Of a DNA stretch of 55,730 nucleotides, positions 1 through 8,362 are shown piece after piece. Origin of the DNA: Lyngbya sp. CCAP 1446/10 (GTDB lineage Bacteria; Cyanobacteriota; Cyanobacteriia; Cyanobacteriales; Microcoleaceae). How positions within the stretch are numbered: position 1 is the first letter of the stretch; the number at the start of each line of letters is the position of its first letter. The stretch spans positions 1 through 55,730 of the forward strand of contig NZ_JAIGNI010000038.1 of the NCBI RefSeq assembly GCF_026130175.1. The letters are read 5' to 3'. A program made the translations under genes and the position numbers. The notes under the pieces were generated by a model. That model was given only the letters and a program-made list of their open reading frames with translations. It made no database searches and was not told the origin of the DNA.

Positions 1-93
1 CGAAAAGTAGCTAATGGATTTAAAGAAACAATGAAAATTATTTTTGATGAATATCTACCAAAATGGAATTATCGTGCAGTGCCGACTATTTAA
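1..93 (+). CDS. C-terminal end of an unidentified protein, probably a transposase (partial)
   Basis: An open frame enters from the left edge and stops at the TAA at 91-93, leaving 30 residues ending in EYLPKWNYRAVPTI. I do not recognise the family with certainty. Eleven bases after the stop comes a 20-bp sequence that recurs twice at the far end of the window and reads like the terminal repeat of an insertion sequence. A transposase tail is therefore the best guess, by context only. Confidence 0.4.
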   Translation, partial: RKVANGFKETMKIIFDEYLPKWNYRAVPTI

Positions 94-104
94 CCAACGC
101 TAAA

Positions 105-124
105 GTTATTAAATTTTCATTCCT
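105..124 (-). repeat. Putative insertion-sequence terminal repeat at the cas4 break
   Basis: Read on the minus strand this is AGGAATGAAAATTTAATAAC. The identical 20-mer is at 55606-55625 (plus strand), and a copy with one mismatch is at 55475-55494. Its outer edge coincides with the point where the cas4 frame stops resembling Cas4. This fits the end of an element whose body lies to the left of the window. Confidence 0.55.
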
Positions 125-350
125 TACCAATCAGTTTGTAGCGCTCCGACTTCAGCCAAATCGCGCGAACCTGCCAAGTTTCATCGCGGTTGATCTCGCC
201 CATAGTGTGAACGCGATCGTGCAAAGTCGTCCCTTCTATGGTATACTGGTTGTCCGCAAATTCTCCCGCGCAAGACATTCGCCAGCAGCGGTGGGGACAG
301 TAGGAGTATTGGTTCAGAAGTGCGATCGAAATGTAATCAAAATCGTTCAT
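117..350 (-). pseudogene. cas4: Truncated cas4 (type I-D adaptation nuclease, N-terminal part only)
   Basis: Starting at the ATG at 350, the 77-residue product begins MNDFDYISIALLNQYSYCPH and continues with RCW, the start of Cas4. C18 and C22 correspond to the first Fe-S cysteine region, and a GTTLHDRVH segment follows. The frame then reads KSERYKLIGK, meets the putative element end at about 124, and stops at 117-119. The whole RecB-like catalytic part (Asp, Glu, Lys) and the distal Fe-S cysteines are missing. Cas4 normally trims prespacers with Cas1-Cas2, so this remnant cannot work as a nuclease. The gene lies downstream of cas6 on the same strand, the usual I-D position. Confidence 0.75.
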
Positions 351-438
351 AATTTTGATGGTTTGTAGGAGATTAGTAATTGGAATTAGCAACAGGCAAG
401 ATGCCTGTGCCACAAGAGTTTAGTGTTATTGTGGGGTG

Positions 439-505
439 GGCATCTTGCCCGCCCTGGAATTCTGGCATCTTGCCCGCCCTGGAATTCTGGCATCTTGCCC
501 GCCCT
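439..505. repeat. 25-bp tandem repeat between cas6 and the cas4 remnant
   Basis: Two full copies and one partial copy of a 25-bp unit containing GGCATCTTGCCCGCCCTGG. The core is an imperfect palindrome (GGGCAAGATGCC type), and a diverged relative, AACAGGCAAGATGCCTGT, is just upstream at about 390-407. It looks like a dispersed cyanobacterial intergenic palindrome that amplified locally. It separates cas6 from the cas4 remnant. Confidence 0.7.
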
Positions 506-515
506 CAAAATCCGT

Positions 516-1349
516 TTAACTCTTATTAACAACTATTCGTCGAGTCATTCCCATCCCCATCGGAGTTTTCCTCCCCACCCCGCAGTAAACAGCAAAATCA
601 GCCAAAGCGTTAATTTGCTTAATCACTAAAGGCTCCACATCTCCCAAAATCCGATAACTAACCTCCCCAACCATGCCGACAAAATCGCTTTGATAGTTAG
701 TCAATTTTTCACTTCGGATATTGACAAATGTCGAATAAAGTGCATCGAATGACAGGTCGGGAATTGCGATCGGGCTGTACTTGTTCCACCGACTGAGGAG
801 ACTGTTAAAAACGCAGTCTCTAGTAGGAATCACTGAATCAAATTTTCCCTGTCGAAAGGTAGTAGGAGTCGCAAAACTGAAGGCAATTAAGCGATTAGTT
901 TCAGAAGCGCGATCGTACAATTGAGAGTAATCGCAAGCATTAGCCCAAGGCTGATCTACTTGGGGCGTTCCCAAAATCTTAGTAATCATCAAATCCGCCG
1001 GGCCCAAATGCCACGGCTTCGAGGGATTGAGATTCAGCCAAAGATTAGTTAATTTGCCGAATAGAGTGTCATCCAGCAGACTAATTCGCCACCAACACAG
1101 CGTGTGTTCTGGAATCGGTTCTGTGTGTTCCCATTGCAGGAAGTGGTGTTTTTTGAAAGGGCATTTTTTAGTTTGCAAAGGGCTGAGGGTGAAGGATTTT
1201 TGGGCTGTGGCATCGTGGAGGCGATCGCCGAGTTCTTTGTCAACGGAGCTCGCGAGGGTGAGAAAGAGGGCGTGGAGGTGTCTTCCCGTTAGGTATCCGG
1301 GGGATATTGGGGAGAGTGGGAGAAGGTTGAGGATGAGGCTGTGCGGCAT
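516..1349 (-). CDS. cas6: CRISPR-associated endoribonuclease Cas6
   Basis: Cas6 cleaves the precursor crRNA within each repeat and stays with the 3' handle to seed the effector complex. The 277-residue product has the two-RAMP-fold pattern. An N-terminal segment contains GRHLHALFLTLASSVD, whose histidines are candidate catalytic residues. The C-terminal glycine-rich loop reads GVGRKTPMGMGMTRR (about 257-271), which is diagnostic for Cas6. The gene is the last intact member of the operon, 30 nt after cas3', and is followed by the broken cas4. If a matching array exists elsewhere in the genome, this enzyme could still process its transcript. Confidence 0.88.
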   Translation of the reverse strand: MPHSLILNLLPLSPISPGYLTGRHLHALFLTLASSVDKELGDRLHDATAQKSFTLSPLQTKKCPFKKHHFLQWEHTEPIPEHTLCWWRISLLDDTLFGKLTNLWLNLNPSKPWHLGPADLMITKILGTPQVDQPWANACDYSQLYDRASETNRLIAFSFATPTTFRQGKFDSVIPTRDCVFNSLLSRWNKYSPIAIPDLSFDALYSTFVNIRSEKLTNYQSDFVGMVGEVSYRILGDVEPLVIKQINALADFAVYCGVGRKTPMGMGMTRRIVVNKS

Positions 1350-1379
1350 ATTTAGTTAATAGTTGGTTGTGTTGATTGC

Positions 1380-3665
1380 TTAGATGATAAAAGGCTCATC
1401 ATCGGGGAGACGTAGCTGCTTGCTTTTCATTGCCATAGTTAAAATTCCTGATAATCCGGGTAAAAATCTGTAATTCTGTTTTTCAACATCGTCACAAGCA
1501 ATCACGATCGGATATGAGACAATTCCTTGCTTTCGGAGTTGGAAAATAGCAGCAGCATTTTTGACTCCGCAAACTATTACCCCCGGTAGCAAATGTTTTT
1601 CCAGCACTTTCAGTAAAGGAGTTGGTGCGATCGCACTTCCCAGCCGCCGTTCTATTCTACAATTTGGAAAAGCCGTTAACTTGTTGAGTTCTTTGTTAAC
1701 AAAGTCTTGGTAATTGTCGCGATACCGCATCCGAAAATTTAATTCATAAGTAACTTCAGCGCGTGCCGTCACCACCACAAATTCGCCATCTTCAGCAAAT
1801 TCGTAATAACGTAAGAGATGGAGAGGGTCTAAAATTGTTTCTTCCGAATCATCCAGCAATAAGCCTTGAGGGTCGCGAATGGGGAGACTTTCAAACAAGC
1901 TGGAACGAAATTGAAACAGCGGTGCATAACTAGCACTCCAAATCTCAGCAAAGTCTTTTAATTCTTTCCCAGCATCAGCATCTTCTTGAAACAACTTTTC
2001 AAATTGTTCTATGCTAGCCCTTTTTGCTTTTAGTTCCTCAACTTCAAACGGATAGTGAACGTCTAAAAACTTTTTGACAAAAGCTTGACCGCCTTTGATG
2101 TATTTCCACTGGCTTTTGAGAGTGAGTTTTTTCGCAGAGACTTTGACAATATCTTCGGCCCCGCGCAGAGTTCGCATTCGGCGGCGGTAATAGTCCCAGT
2201 CGCGATTTCCTCCGAGTGTTTCTTTCAGAGTATTGAAAAGTTGCGGTATTAACTCGCTACCGGGTAAATTCTCAAATTTTTCTTCAAGTTCTAACAGAGG
2301 ACGGGCAATTTCTAGAAAGGCTTCTGAACGCCAATAAACATCTAAAAAAGGTTTGTCTAGGCAGGGAATACTGTCAAGCATTTGTTTGAGTGCGGCGCGT
2401 CCTCCCGAACAGTCTAGGGTGGATAAACCTTGTTCCCAAGCCGTTTCTGGTAAATATGCGATCGCCTCTGAATCAATATTGGTTTCAGACTTACCTAATA
2501 CCCGTCCAACTCGTCCCAATCGCTGCCAAAACGAGAACCGATCGCGACTGGAAAAAATCAACCAATCCAAGTTTTGCCGCGTCGGTGCAGGATTTCTTTC
2601 AAAGTTAAATCCGACATCTACAGTGCTTGTTGCTAAGATAATCGGGCACTGCATTGCTCGTTTCCTATCTGCAATGGGTGCAGGGCCAGTAATTCGACCG
2701 ATGACATTACCAAGTCCTCTTTGTTTCAGCAAGTGGTATAGATCGTTGATGTTAACAAGAGCATCCAAAATTACAGCACCATTTTGATCGGGATTTTCTC
2801 GAAAACGGTTGACCACTTCCTCTGCTAATTCTAGTAAAAACTGGTCTCTTTCAGGTGGCGATCGCAATTCAAGATTAACTGCTGTTTGTGATGGTAAAAG
2901 ATGAGAATTGTCTGTTTCTCCATTAATCCAGGCTATTTTGACACCCTTGAATTCTAAATTTTTCAGTGCTAACTCACAAGCTGGTTCTGGTGTTGCTGTC
3001 AACAAAACTACTCGCCGCCCGTATTCAAAAAACCCGAAAACGTAAGAATAAGCTAGATAAAACAGTAAACTAACCAACTGTTTAGCGTCATATAGATGAA
3101 ATTCATCAAAAATGACCGTACCAAACTTTTGGTAAAAAGCACTGGCGATGTTAGTGCGATCGTTCTTGTTGTAGGCAAAGAAAGTCGCGTAGTAAAAAAT
3201 ATCAGGATTTGTCACCAAAATAATTGGTCGATTAGCCCCGACATCTGAAAAGATTGTAGCCGGATTCCGCAGCACATTGTACAGCTTCTCGCCCGGACGA
3301 TTACCAACTTTATCATTAGGCCATTCCCTAACTTCTCTAGCAGAAGCAGATTTCACAACGTGACGCAAACCTGCTGCCCGGACAAACTTTTCTAAAGCTT
3401 CCCGCTGTTGTTCGACTAAGGCATTAGTCGGCGCGACATAAACAGCACTTTGAGTGGGATTGTGCAGTAATACTGTACAACTAGCTTCTGTTTTTCCTGT
3501 GCCAGTTGGCGACCAATTGAGAGTAATATCGGCATTCCGAGACTGTTCAAATACATCAACTTGATGCTGAAGTGCATTTTTTATAAAAGCTAACTCAGGC
3601 GGCAGCGATGCACAAGCTGAAATACTTCGAGGTTCTAGCTTAATAAGTAATCTTTCATTAGCCAT
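1380..3665 (-). CDS. cas3: Type I-D Cas3' helicase (no HD domain)
   Basis: This is the ATP-dependent SF2 helicase that unwinds target DNA after Cascade binding. Numbering from the chosen start (761 residues), motif I is TGTGKT at about 54-59, motif II is DEFH at about 187-190, motif III is TATP at about 223-226, and motif VI is QRLGRVGR. There is no HD nuclease domain, as expected for I-D, where HD is fused to Cas10d. A longer frame starts at 3707. I chose the ATG at 3665 because GGAGGT lies seven bases upstream and the protein then begins MANERLL. With this start the gene overlaps the csc1 stop by 8 nt, so translation is probably coupled. Its place between csc1 and cas6 differs from operons in which cas3 comes first. 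Confidence 0.88.
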   Translation of the reverse strand: MANERLLIKLEPRSISACASLPPELAFIKNALQHQVDVFEQSRNADITLNWSPTGTGKTEASCTVLLHNPTQSAVYVAPTNALVEQQREALEKFVRAAGLRHVVKSASAREVREWPNDKVGNRPGEKLYNVLRNPATIFSDVGANRPIILVTNPDIFYYATFFAYNKNDRTNIASAFYQKFGTVIFDEFHLYDAKQLVSLLFYLAYSYVFGFFEYGRRVVLLTATPEPACELALKNLEFKGVKIAWINGETDNSHLLPSQTAVNLELRSPPERDQFLLELAEEVVNRFRENPDQNGAVILDALVNINDLYHLLKQRGLGNVIGRITGPAPIADRKRAMQCPIILATSTVDVGFNFERNPAPTRQNLDWLIFSSRDRFSFWQRLGRVGRVLGKSETNIDSEAIAYLPETAWEQGLSTLDCSGGRAALKQMLDSIPCLDKPFLDVYWRSEAFLEIARPLLELEEKFENLPGSELIPQLFNTLKETLGGNRDWDYYRRRMRTLRGAEDIVKVSAKKLTLKSQWKYIKGGQAFVKKFLDVHYPFEVEELKAKRASIEQFEKLFQEDADAGKELKDFAEIWSASYAPLFQFRSSLFESLPIRDPQGLLLDDSEETILDPLHLLRYYEFAEDGEFVVVTARAEVTYELNFRMRYRDNYQDFVNKELNKLTAFPNCRIERRLGSAIAPTPLLKVLEKHLLPGVIVCGVKNAAAIFQLRKQGIVSYPIVIACDDVEKQNYRFLPGLSGILTMAMKSKQLRLPDDEPFII

Positions 3666-4422
3666 TTTGTCTACCTCCGCAACAGAAATATAAATTGGCT
3701 GGAACAATCATTTCACCAATCTGCCAAGCTGCACCTCGAAAGGAAAGGTTTTTCAGCAAAGGTGCTGGTGGCATCGAAATTAAATCGAATGACAAGAGTT
3801 CTAGATTAGGCGGCAAATCAGCTACACTTAAATAAGCTTGACTTTGATAATCGCCGCTCGGCAAAAGAGTTATTTCAAGTTCAGAGAAAACATTCACTTT
3901 GACTTTACTCATGAATTTACCCACACGAATATAATCGGGTAATTCGCAATTTCCAAACACCACTGTTTGAAACTTATTGCCCCGTTCAATCATCCGCAAC
4001 CGTCCGGTTTGAGGAAAATTACTTGCTTTAAATGAACTTGGTTTTTTACCTTCTCGTCGCTGAATTGGTAAATCTTCACGGGCTGTAGCGACGCGGTTAT
4101 GAGTCATCACGTACCAATAAGCATCAGAAAGTGCGTTGAACCGCTCAAATCTGAATGTTACTCTGCCGTTGATTGGGGAAGCTGGCAATACATAACAAGC
4201 TTGTGCGATCGGTTCTAAATCTTCTTTGTAGGTTGGTCGTCCGGTTGCCTCACCTTGAAGGCGATAGGGGGAACGTACCCAGCCAAAAGCATAGGCAAGA
4301 GCATAGTTCCCGATCGCACCTTCAGTGTAATAGGTATCAGACAACTCCCTAGAGGCAAAAAAGACTGGTTCTGCACACCACAGTTCGACTATTCTTGCCT
4401 TTTGAAAAGGAAGTGTTGACAT
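3658..4422 (-). CDS. csc1: Type I-D Cas5-like protein Csc1
   Basis: Csc1 is the Cas5-type subunit of the I-D Cascade and is expected to cap the 5' handle of the crRNA. The 254-residue sequence has the Csc1 N-terminus with aromatic segments (ELSDTYYTEGAIGNYALAYA) and a long middle region. Identification rests on this plus its position between csc2 and cas3'. It starts 3 nt after the csc2 stop. Its last codons (Gly-Gly of CCGGRQNG) also supply the Shine-Dalgarno of cas3'. Nothing looks truncated. Confidence 0.85.
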   Translation of the reverse strand: MSTLPFQKARIVELWCAEPVFFASRELSDTYYTEGAIGNYALAYAFGWVRSPYRLQGEATGRPTYKEDLEPIAQACYVLPASPINGRVTFRFERFNALSDAYWYVMTHNRVATAREDLPIQRREGKKPSSFKASNFPQTGRLRMIERGNKFQTVVFGNCELPDYIRVGKFMSKVKVNVFSELEITLLPSGDYQSQAYLSVADLPPNLELLSFDLISMPPAPLLKNLSFRGAAWQIGEMIVPANLYFCCGGRQNG

Positions 4423-4425
4423 AGA

Positions 4426-5454
4426 TTAACTCTCTGTTTCTACAGGTGTTTTTTTGCTTTTGGCTTTGCTTTTTTTCTCAGCAGGAGGCAGACGGAAAGG
4501 CTGGTAGGATTTATCCAATCGCTTCAGAAATTCATCGCGTTCTGTTTCAGACCAGTGACGGTCTACGTCGGCAATTAAACTATCTAATTCATCCTGAGAA
4601 AGCTGCATCGAAACTCCACGCTTGTTAGTCCAAGTTGCAATGACTTGCTTGATTGCTGCACTCAAAACATCAATATCGAAGGGATGTTCTAAAGGCTTTG
4701 GCAAAGCATCATAAGTGGCTTGTACTAATTCTAGAGAACTCGGAAGTTCTGCTATGCTGCCAAAGACTCCTAATATCTGGTTTTCCATCCGTCCAACTCG
4801 GCTGGAAACTGCACCGTAGCGGCTTGTTAACAGAATGTTGCCGATCGCATAACGCAACTCGTCAGCCGTAATATCTTTGAGGGTGACGACATCAATAAAA
4901 TGCACTCCAGGTTTGATATATTCGCTCGTATTTAAAGCTGTTGATGCTTTGGTATCTTCCTCTCGTTTCAGACGCATTGTCCCATTTTCATAGATAGCAT
5001 TGATTGTGCGATCGCCTACAGCCTGACCAGCAGTCAAAATACTAAAAGCATCTTCAGTCCAAACCCGGCTTTTTTGAGCGCCGCGGCCTCCAGCAGCAAA
5101 ACCGTAAAGAAAACAATCCACGCACATTTCGCAAGGTGCATTTGTGTTTAGCGAACAAAGAGTGCCTTCTTTTGGACTTGTATAAAGAAGTTCGTGAGCT
5201 CTTAAAAACTCGCGCCCCCTGCGCCGTTCCGGTGCTACCTGTTTACGCTTAGTCATCACCAAGCGTTGAACGATAGTTTTTTTGTCTTCTAAACCAGCCG
5301 GAACAAATTCGCTACACATTGGTTCGCCAGAACCTTCTGTGCGAAAAATAGTTTCAGAATGGGTTGTCCTGAGAACAACTAAAGTGATAATTCGTCCCTT
5401 GGGAAAATTTTCGTAAGTGGGAGCAAGAACAGGACTTAGTTTGTTAATTGACAT
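4426..5454 (-). CDS. csc2: Type I-D Cas7-like backbone protein Csc2
   Basis: Csc2 forms the helical backbone that coats the crRNA in the I-D effector. The 342-residue protein shows the typical opening (LAPTYENFPKGRIITLVVLR), a cysteine cluster CSLNTNAPCEMCVDC likely to bind zinc, and a segment HFIDVVTLKDITADELRYAI. The C-terminal tail is lysine-rich (KKSKAKSKK). A strong AGGAGG lies six bases before the ATG, and the gene begins 17 nt after cas10d. Strong translation fits the multi-copy role of this subunit. Confidence 0.88.
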   Translation of the reverse strand: MSINKLSPVLAPTYENFPKGRIITLVVLRTTHSETIFRTEGSGEPMCSEFVPAGLEDKKTIVQRLVMTKRKQVAPERRRGREFLRAHELLYTSPKEGTLCSLNTNAPCEMCVDCFLYGFAAGGRGAQKSRVWTEDAFSILTAGQAVGDRTINAIYENGTMRLKREEDTKASTALNTSEYIKPGVHFIDVVTLKDITADELRYAIGNILLTSRYGAVSSRVGRMENQILGVFGSIAELPSSLELVQATYDALPKPLEHPFDIDVLSAAIKQVIATWTNKRGVSMQLSQDELDSLIADVDRHWSETERDEFLKRLDKSYQPFRLPPAEKKSKAKSKKTPVETES

Positions 5455-5471
5455 GGGAACCTCCTAATTAA

Positions 5472-8201
5472 TTAAACAGATGTGGTGGTTTCAACAGAAT
5501 CATCAGAGTTATCTTCAGACTTTCTTTTGGGAAGCTGCTGATATGCTTCTTGCCAGAAAAACAAATATGCAGCTTCAAGTTTGTCTTTATCGGTGAGAAG
5601 TTTCTCTGGACGCGCTTGATAAACTTCCTCGTAAAGCTTTCGCAAAATGTCGTAATATTGCTTGATTTGTTCGCGCTTAGTTGCACCGACAACGTGATCG
5701 CGAATGCGATCGAGGCGAGTGTGGTACTGCTGCACTAGAGAGGCAAACATAAACTCTAAATCCATGTAAGGCTTTTGGGAACGCACTGCTGCTGTAAAAT
5801 CAGTGAATGGTTCTGCTAAAGACGTGCGTTTGAAAGAACTTCCCTTGAGGTTAGCAGCCGCCGCAATTTGAGCTGCTTCTTTAAGGTATTTCGTTAAAAG
5901 CGTGTTTTCATTGGGCATAAGACTCTCCAGTAAACTATTCAATGGGTCGCGAATGCGACTCCAAATTACACTCAGATTAGGTTCATCTTGTTCTCGTAAA
6001 GTCCAGCGCAGCAGTACATAATAAAGGTCAAAAGGTTGTGCTGCTGCACGGGCTAAATCGTATAAACAATCATCGGCTTTCTGAATGCTGGCAACTGCGA
6101 TCGCTAATTTACCGATACAGCGCAGCCGCTTGAGGATTTCCTCGGCTTCTTGACGGCTGTATTGTCCGCTTCCTAGCAAAGTTTGAAGTGCCGCCGGAAT
6201 TCCCTCTACTCGCCCGTAAATATCTGATGATATTTCTACTTCTAAGTTGCCACTGAGGGTAAAGGGAAAGCCAAACTCTAAGGATAAGGATAATTCTAAA
6301 GCCAGTCGCAGTGACTTGAGCAAGGCAAGAGAAGCATTAGCATCTCCCCAAACTAAGGCTTCGGTAACAGTTGCATGGATAAATTCTGGACGTTTAGGAA
6401 ATGCAATTCCTACAACTTTGTTAGGCTTGAATTCGAGAATGTTGTCTTTGTACAGCTTAAACTCGTCAACTGTTACTGTACCACCTTCAGCATTTGTAGC
6501 AGCAAGTTCTTTTAAATGTTCTCGCCAAATCCGAAGTAATTCTGGAGAAGAACCTTTCGGTAATGCTAGGTGCAAATAGATGGGGTCTTTTTTATTGGCA
6601 GCCGGAAAGTTTGCCCCAATTGCCATTAACTGATAAGCCAAGGCTGCCATTGAGTCTGCTTGCCTTTTTGGTTCTGCGCTGCTTCCACCGGGTAAGCGAT
6701 TAGAAAATACTTGAACTTTTGTACCGGGCGGCATATTGCCAGAAACTAAGTCGTCTGTTTCGCTGAAAGTAGACCCAAGAGAACAGCGTTTGCGAGGATT
6801 TGCTTCTATATAAGCATTCAGTTCGTCAATTCCGTTCCATTGAAGTGCGATCCTCTCCGAGGGCTGCACTAACGGTAAACTTAAAGTTTTGGCAACTGCT
6901 GCGATTATTTCTTCTGAAGCCTCAGATGTCTCTGGTTGTTGGGTACTTTCTTTTCTCAGTTGAAAAGATTCGCGCAGTGCTTCTAGAATGCCCTCTAATC
7001 CTTTATGAGCTGCTTTGGCTGCAAATAAAGGTCGCCCGTATTGTCCGTTAAAGGGTTCAATTGCTGCTCTTTGCTGTTCAGAAATACCAACATGAGTAGC
7101 AATTTTGTCCCAAACTTCTTTAGGGTTTATTCCTGCTTTTCGATAGCTGAGATAAGCAGCTTTCAATCCTTCGGCGATCGCAAATTCTTCTGCACTGCCA
7201 ACAGCCAGTAAACCAATGGCTGCTGCGTTCTGCACGGCATCTGCACCCGCAGTATCCCCCCACTTGGCAATATCTTTATTGATTTTATCTGCCTTGAATC
7301 CAGCTTTTTTCTTTTCCAATAAAGCCTGCACGTTTAGCAGCACTTCCTCAACATTTTGCTGGATGGCTGATTGAGCAATTTTAATCCCATCTTTGGTTGC
7401 CCGTACCAACCGTTCGATATTATTGCCAAAAACTAGGTCGATTTTTGCTTGCCAACAAGTGGCTATCTCTGTTGTTAAATCTACTGCTGGTAAATTTTCT
7501 CCTTCAAACAGTTCTCCATCTGGAAAAATTGCTAAAGGAGTCAACCCGTATTTTTGCAAAACTTTTTCGCAAGCCCCCAGCAACAAAGCTGTGATGTAAC
7601 CTCTGTCTTCAGATACGCGCACTCGAAAAAGTTTACTGGGGCGATCGAAGGCAACGGTTAATTCTTTTTGAACTTTCCGAAAACGTTCGGATTCTGGAAT
7701 TCCTAAATCGAATAAATCCGCCCCTGTTAACATTGCGGCCCAGCGATCGATCGCTGGATCTTCGGGTAAAAATATCGCCGCATCGCTGCGGTTGTGCCCT
7801 GAGTGCCGTTCTATCAATTTTCTGGCTAGTTCAAAGTCATTTTCTGTGACAACAAAGCTGAGTACGCAAGCTTTTTCTAACTGTTCTTGCAAAAATTCCC
7901 GATTTCTAGCGAGAGTTTGTACATTGCGTTTTTGTCCTGATAAATCGAGTTTGTTGAGGTCGTGAACGGCCGTTGCTGCTAGCAGTACAGGTCGTTTTTC
8001 TTCGGGGACTCCCCCGATGCGACTGACTGTCAACATGAACTGACAGGCGGAGTCGAGATGTTCTGCAAGGGTTGTCCCTTCCCTGACGCCGTACTGGTGA
8101 TGGGCTGCGTGACGTTTGTAAAGCTGGGGTCGAATTTCGCTGAAATACCGTTCTTCTAAGGTTTTGGGAGGACGGTTCAAAAGTCGGCGCTGGTTTGACA
8201 C
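5472..8201 (-). CDS. cas10d: Type I-D large subunit Cas10d (Csc3) with N-terminal HD nuclease
   Basis: This 909-residue protein is the large subunit of the I-D effector and carries the DNA-cleaving HD domain. HD-superfamily residues are visible: H48 in TLAEHLDSA, the H80-D81 pair in TAVHDLNKLD, and further histidines in RHSGHN. The rest is long and poorly conserved, and I see no GGDD cyclase motif, as usual for Cas10d. The start codon is GTG, preceded by GAGGA at a suitable distance. It is the first gene of the operon and is transcribed away from the WYL regulator. The reading frame is intact, so the interference machinery looks functional despite the loss of cas4. Confidence 0.88.
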   Translation of the reverse strand: MSNQRRLLNRPPKTLEERYFSEIRPQLYKRHAAHHQYGVREGTTLAEHLDSACQFMLTVSRIGGVPEEKRPVLLAATAVHDLNKLDLSGQKRNVQTLARNREFLQEQLEKACVLSFVVTENDFELARKLIERHSGHNRSDAAIFLPEDPAIDRWAAMLTGADLFDLGIPESERFRKVQKELTVAFDRPSKLFRVRVSEDRGYITALLLGACEKVLQKYGLTPLAIFPDGELFEGENLPAVDLTTEIATCWQAKIDLVFGNNIERLVRATKDGIKIAQSAIQQNVEEVLLNVQALLEKKKAGFKADKINKDIAKWGDTAGADAVQNAAAIGLLAVGSAEEFAIAEGLKAAYLSYRKAGINPKEVWDKIATHVGISEQQRAAIEPFNGQYGRPLFAAKAAHKGLEGILEALRESFQLRKESTQQPETSEASEEIIAAVAKTLSLPLVQPSERIALQWNGIDELNAYIEANPRKRCSLGSTFSETDDLVSGNMPPGTKVQVFSNRLPGGSSAEPKRQADSMAALAYQLMAIGANFPAANKKDPIYLHLALPKGSSPELLRIWREHLKELAATNAEGGTVTVDEFKLYKDNILEFKPNKVVGIAFPKRPEFIHATVTEALVWGDANASLALLKSLRLALELSLSLEFGFPFTLSGNLEVEISSDIYGRVEGIPAALQTLLGSGQYSRQEAEEILKRLRCIGKLAIAVASIQKADDCLYDLARAAAQPFDLYYVLLRWTLREQDEPNLSVIWSRIRDPLNSLLESLMPNENTLLTKYLKEAAQIAAAANLKGSSFKRTSLAEPFTDFTAAVRSQKPYMDLEFMFASLVQQYHTRLDRIRDHVVGATKREQIKQYYDILRKLYEEVYQARPEKLLTDKDKLEAAYLFFWQEAYQQLPKRKSEDNSDDSVETTTSV

Positions 8202-8362
8202 GATCGATTCCTCATGTAAAATTTCTTGCTTGGGACAAGTTTTTGAGTTGCCAACAACTTCTGTAAGTGCAATGATTGTACTTTCTGGGTGTGCAGGCTA
8301 TTACTATTTACAATAAAATCAATATAGCACGTATTTTTGTAAGTGCAAGTATATATTGAGAA
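8202..8362. promoter_or_regulatory. Divergent cas10d/WYL promoter with candidate operators
   Basis: The 161-bp gap between divergent genes contains an 11-bp direct repeat, TGTAAGTGCAA, at 8262-8272 and 8338-8348. The first copy is part of an imperfect palindrome, AAGTGCAAT-G-ATTGTACTT (8265-8283). The second ends 15 nt before the WYL start codon. A third related site, TACTTGCACTT (8981-8991), lies inside the WYL gene and is the exact reverse complement of 8341-8351. That these bind the WYL protein is inference. Confidence 0.5.

Noticed and set aside
5550..5738. Plus-strand frame within cas10d, and similar ones across the cas operon
   Set aside because: Shadow of cas10d. No start signals.
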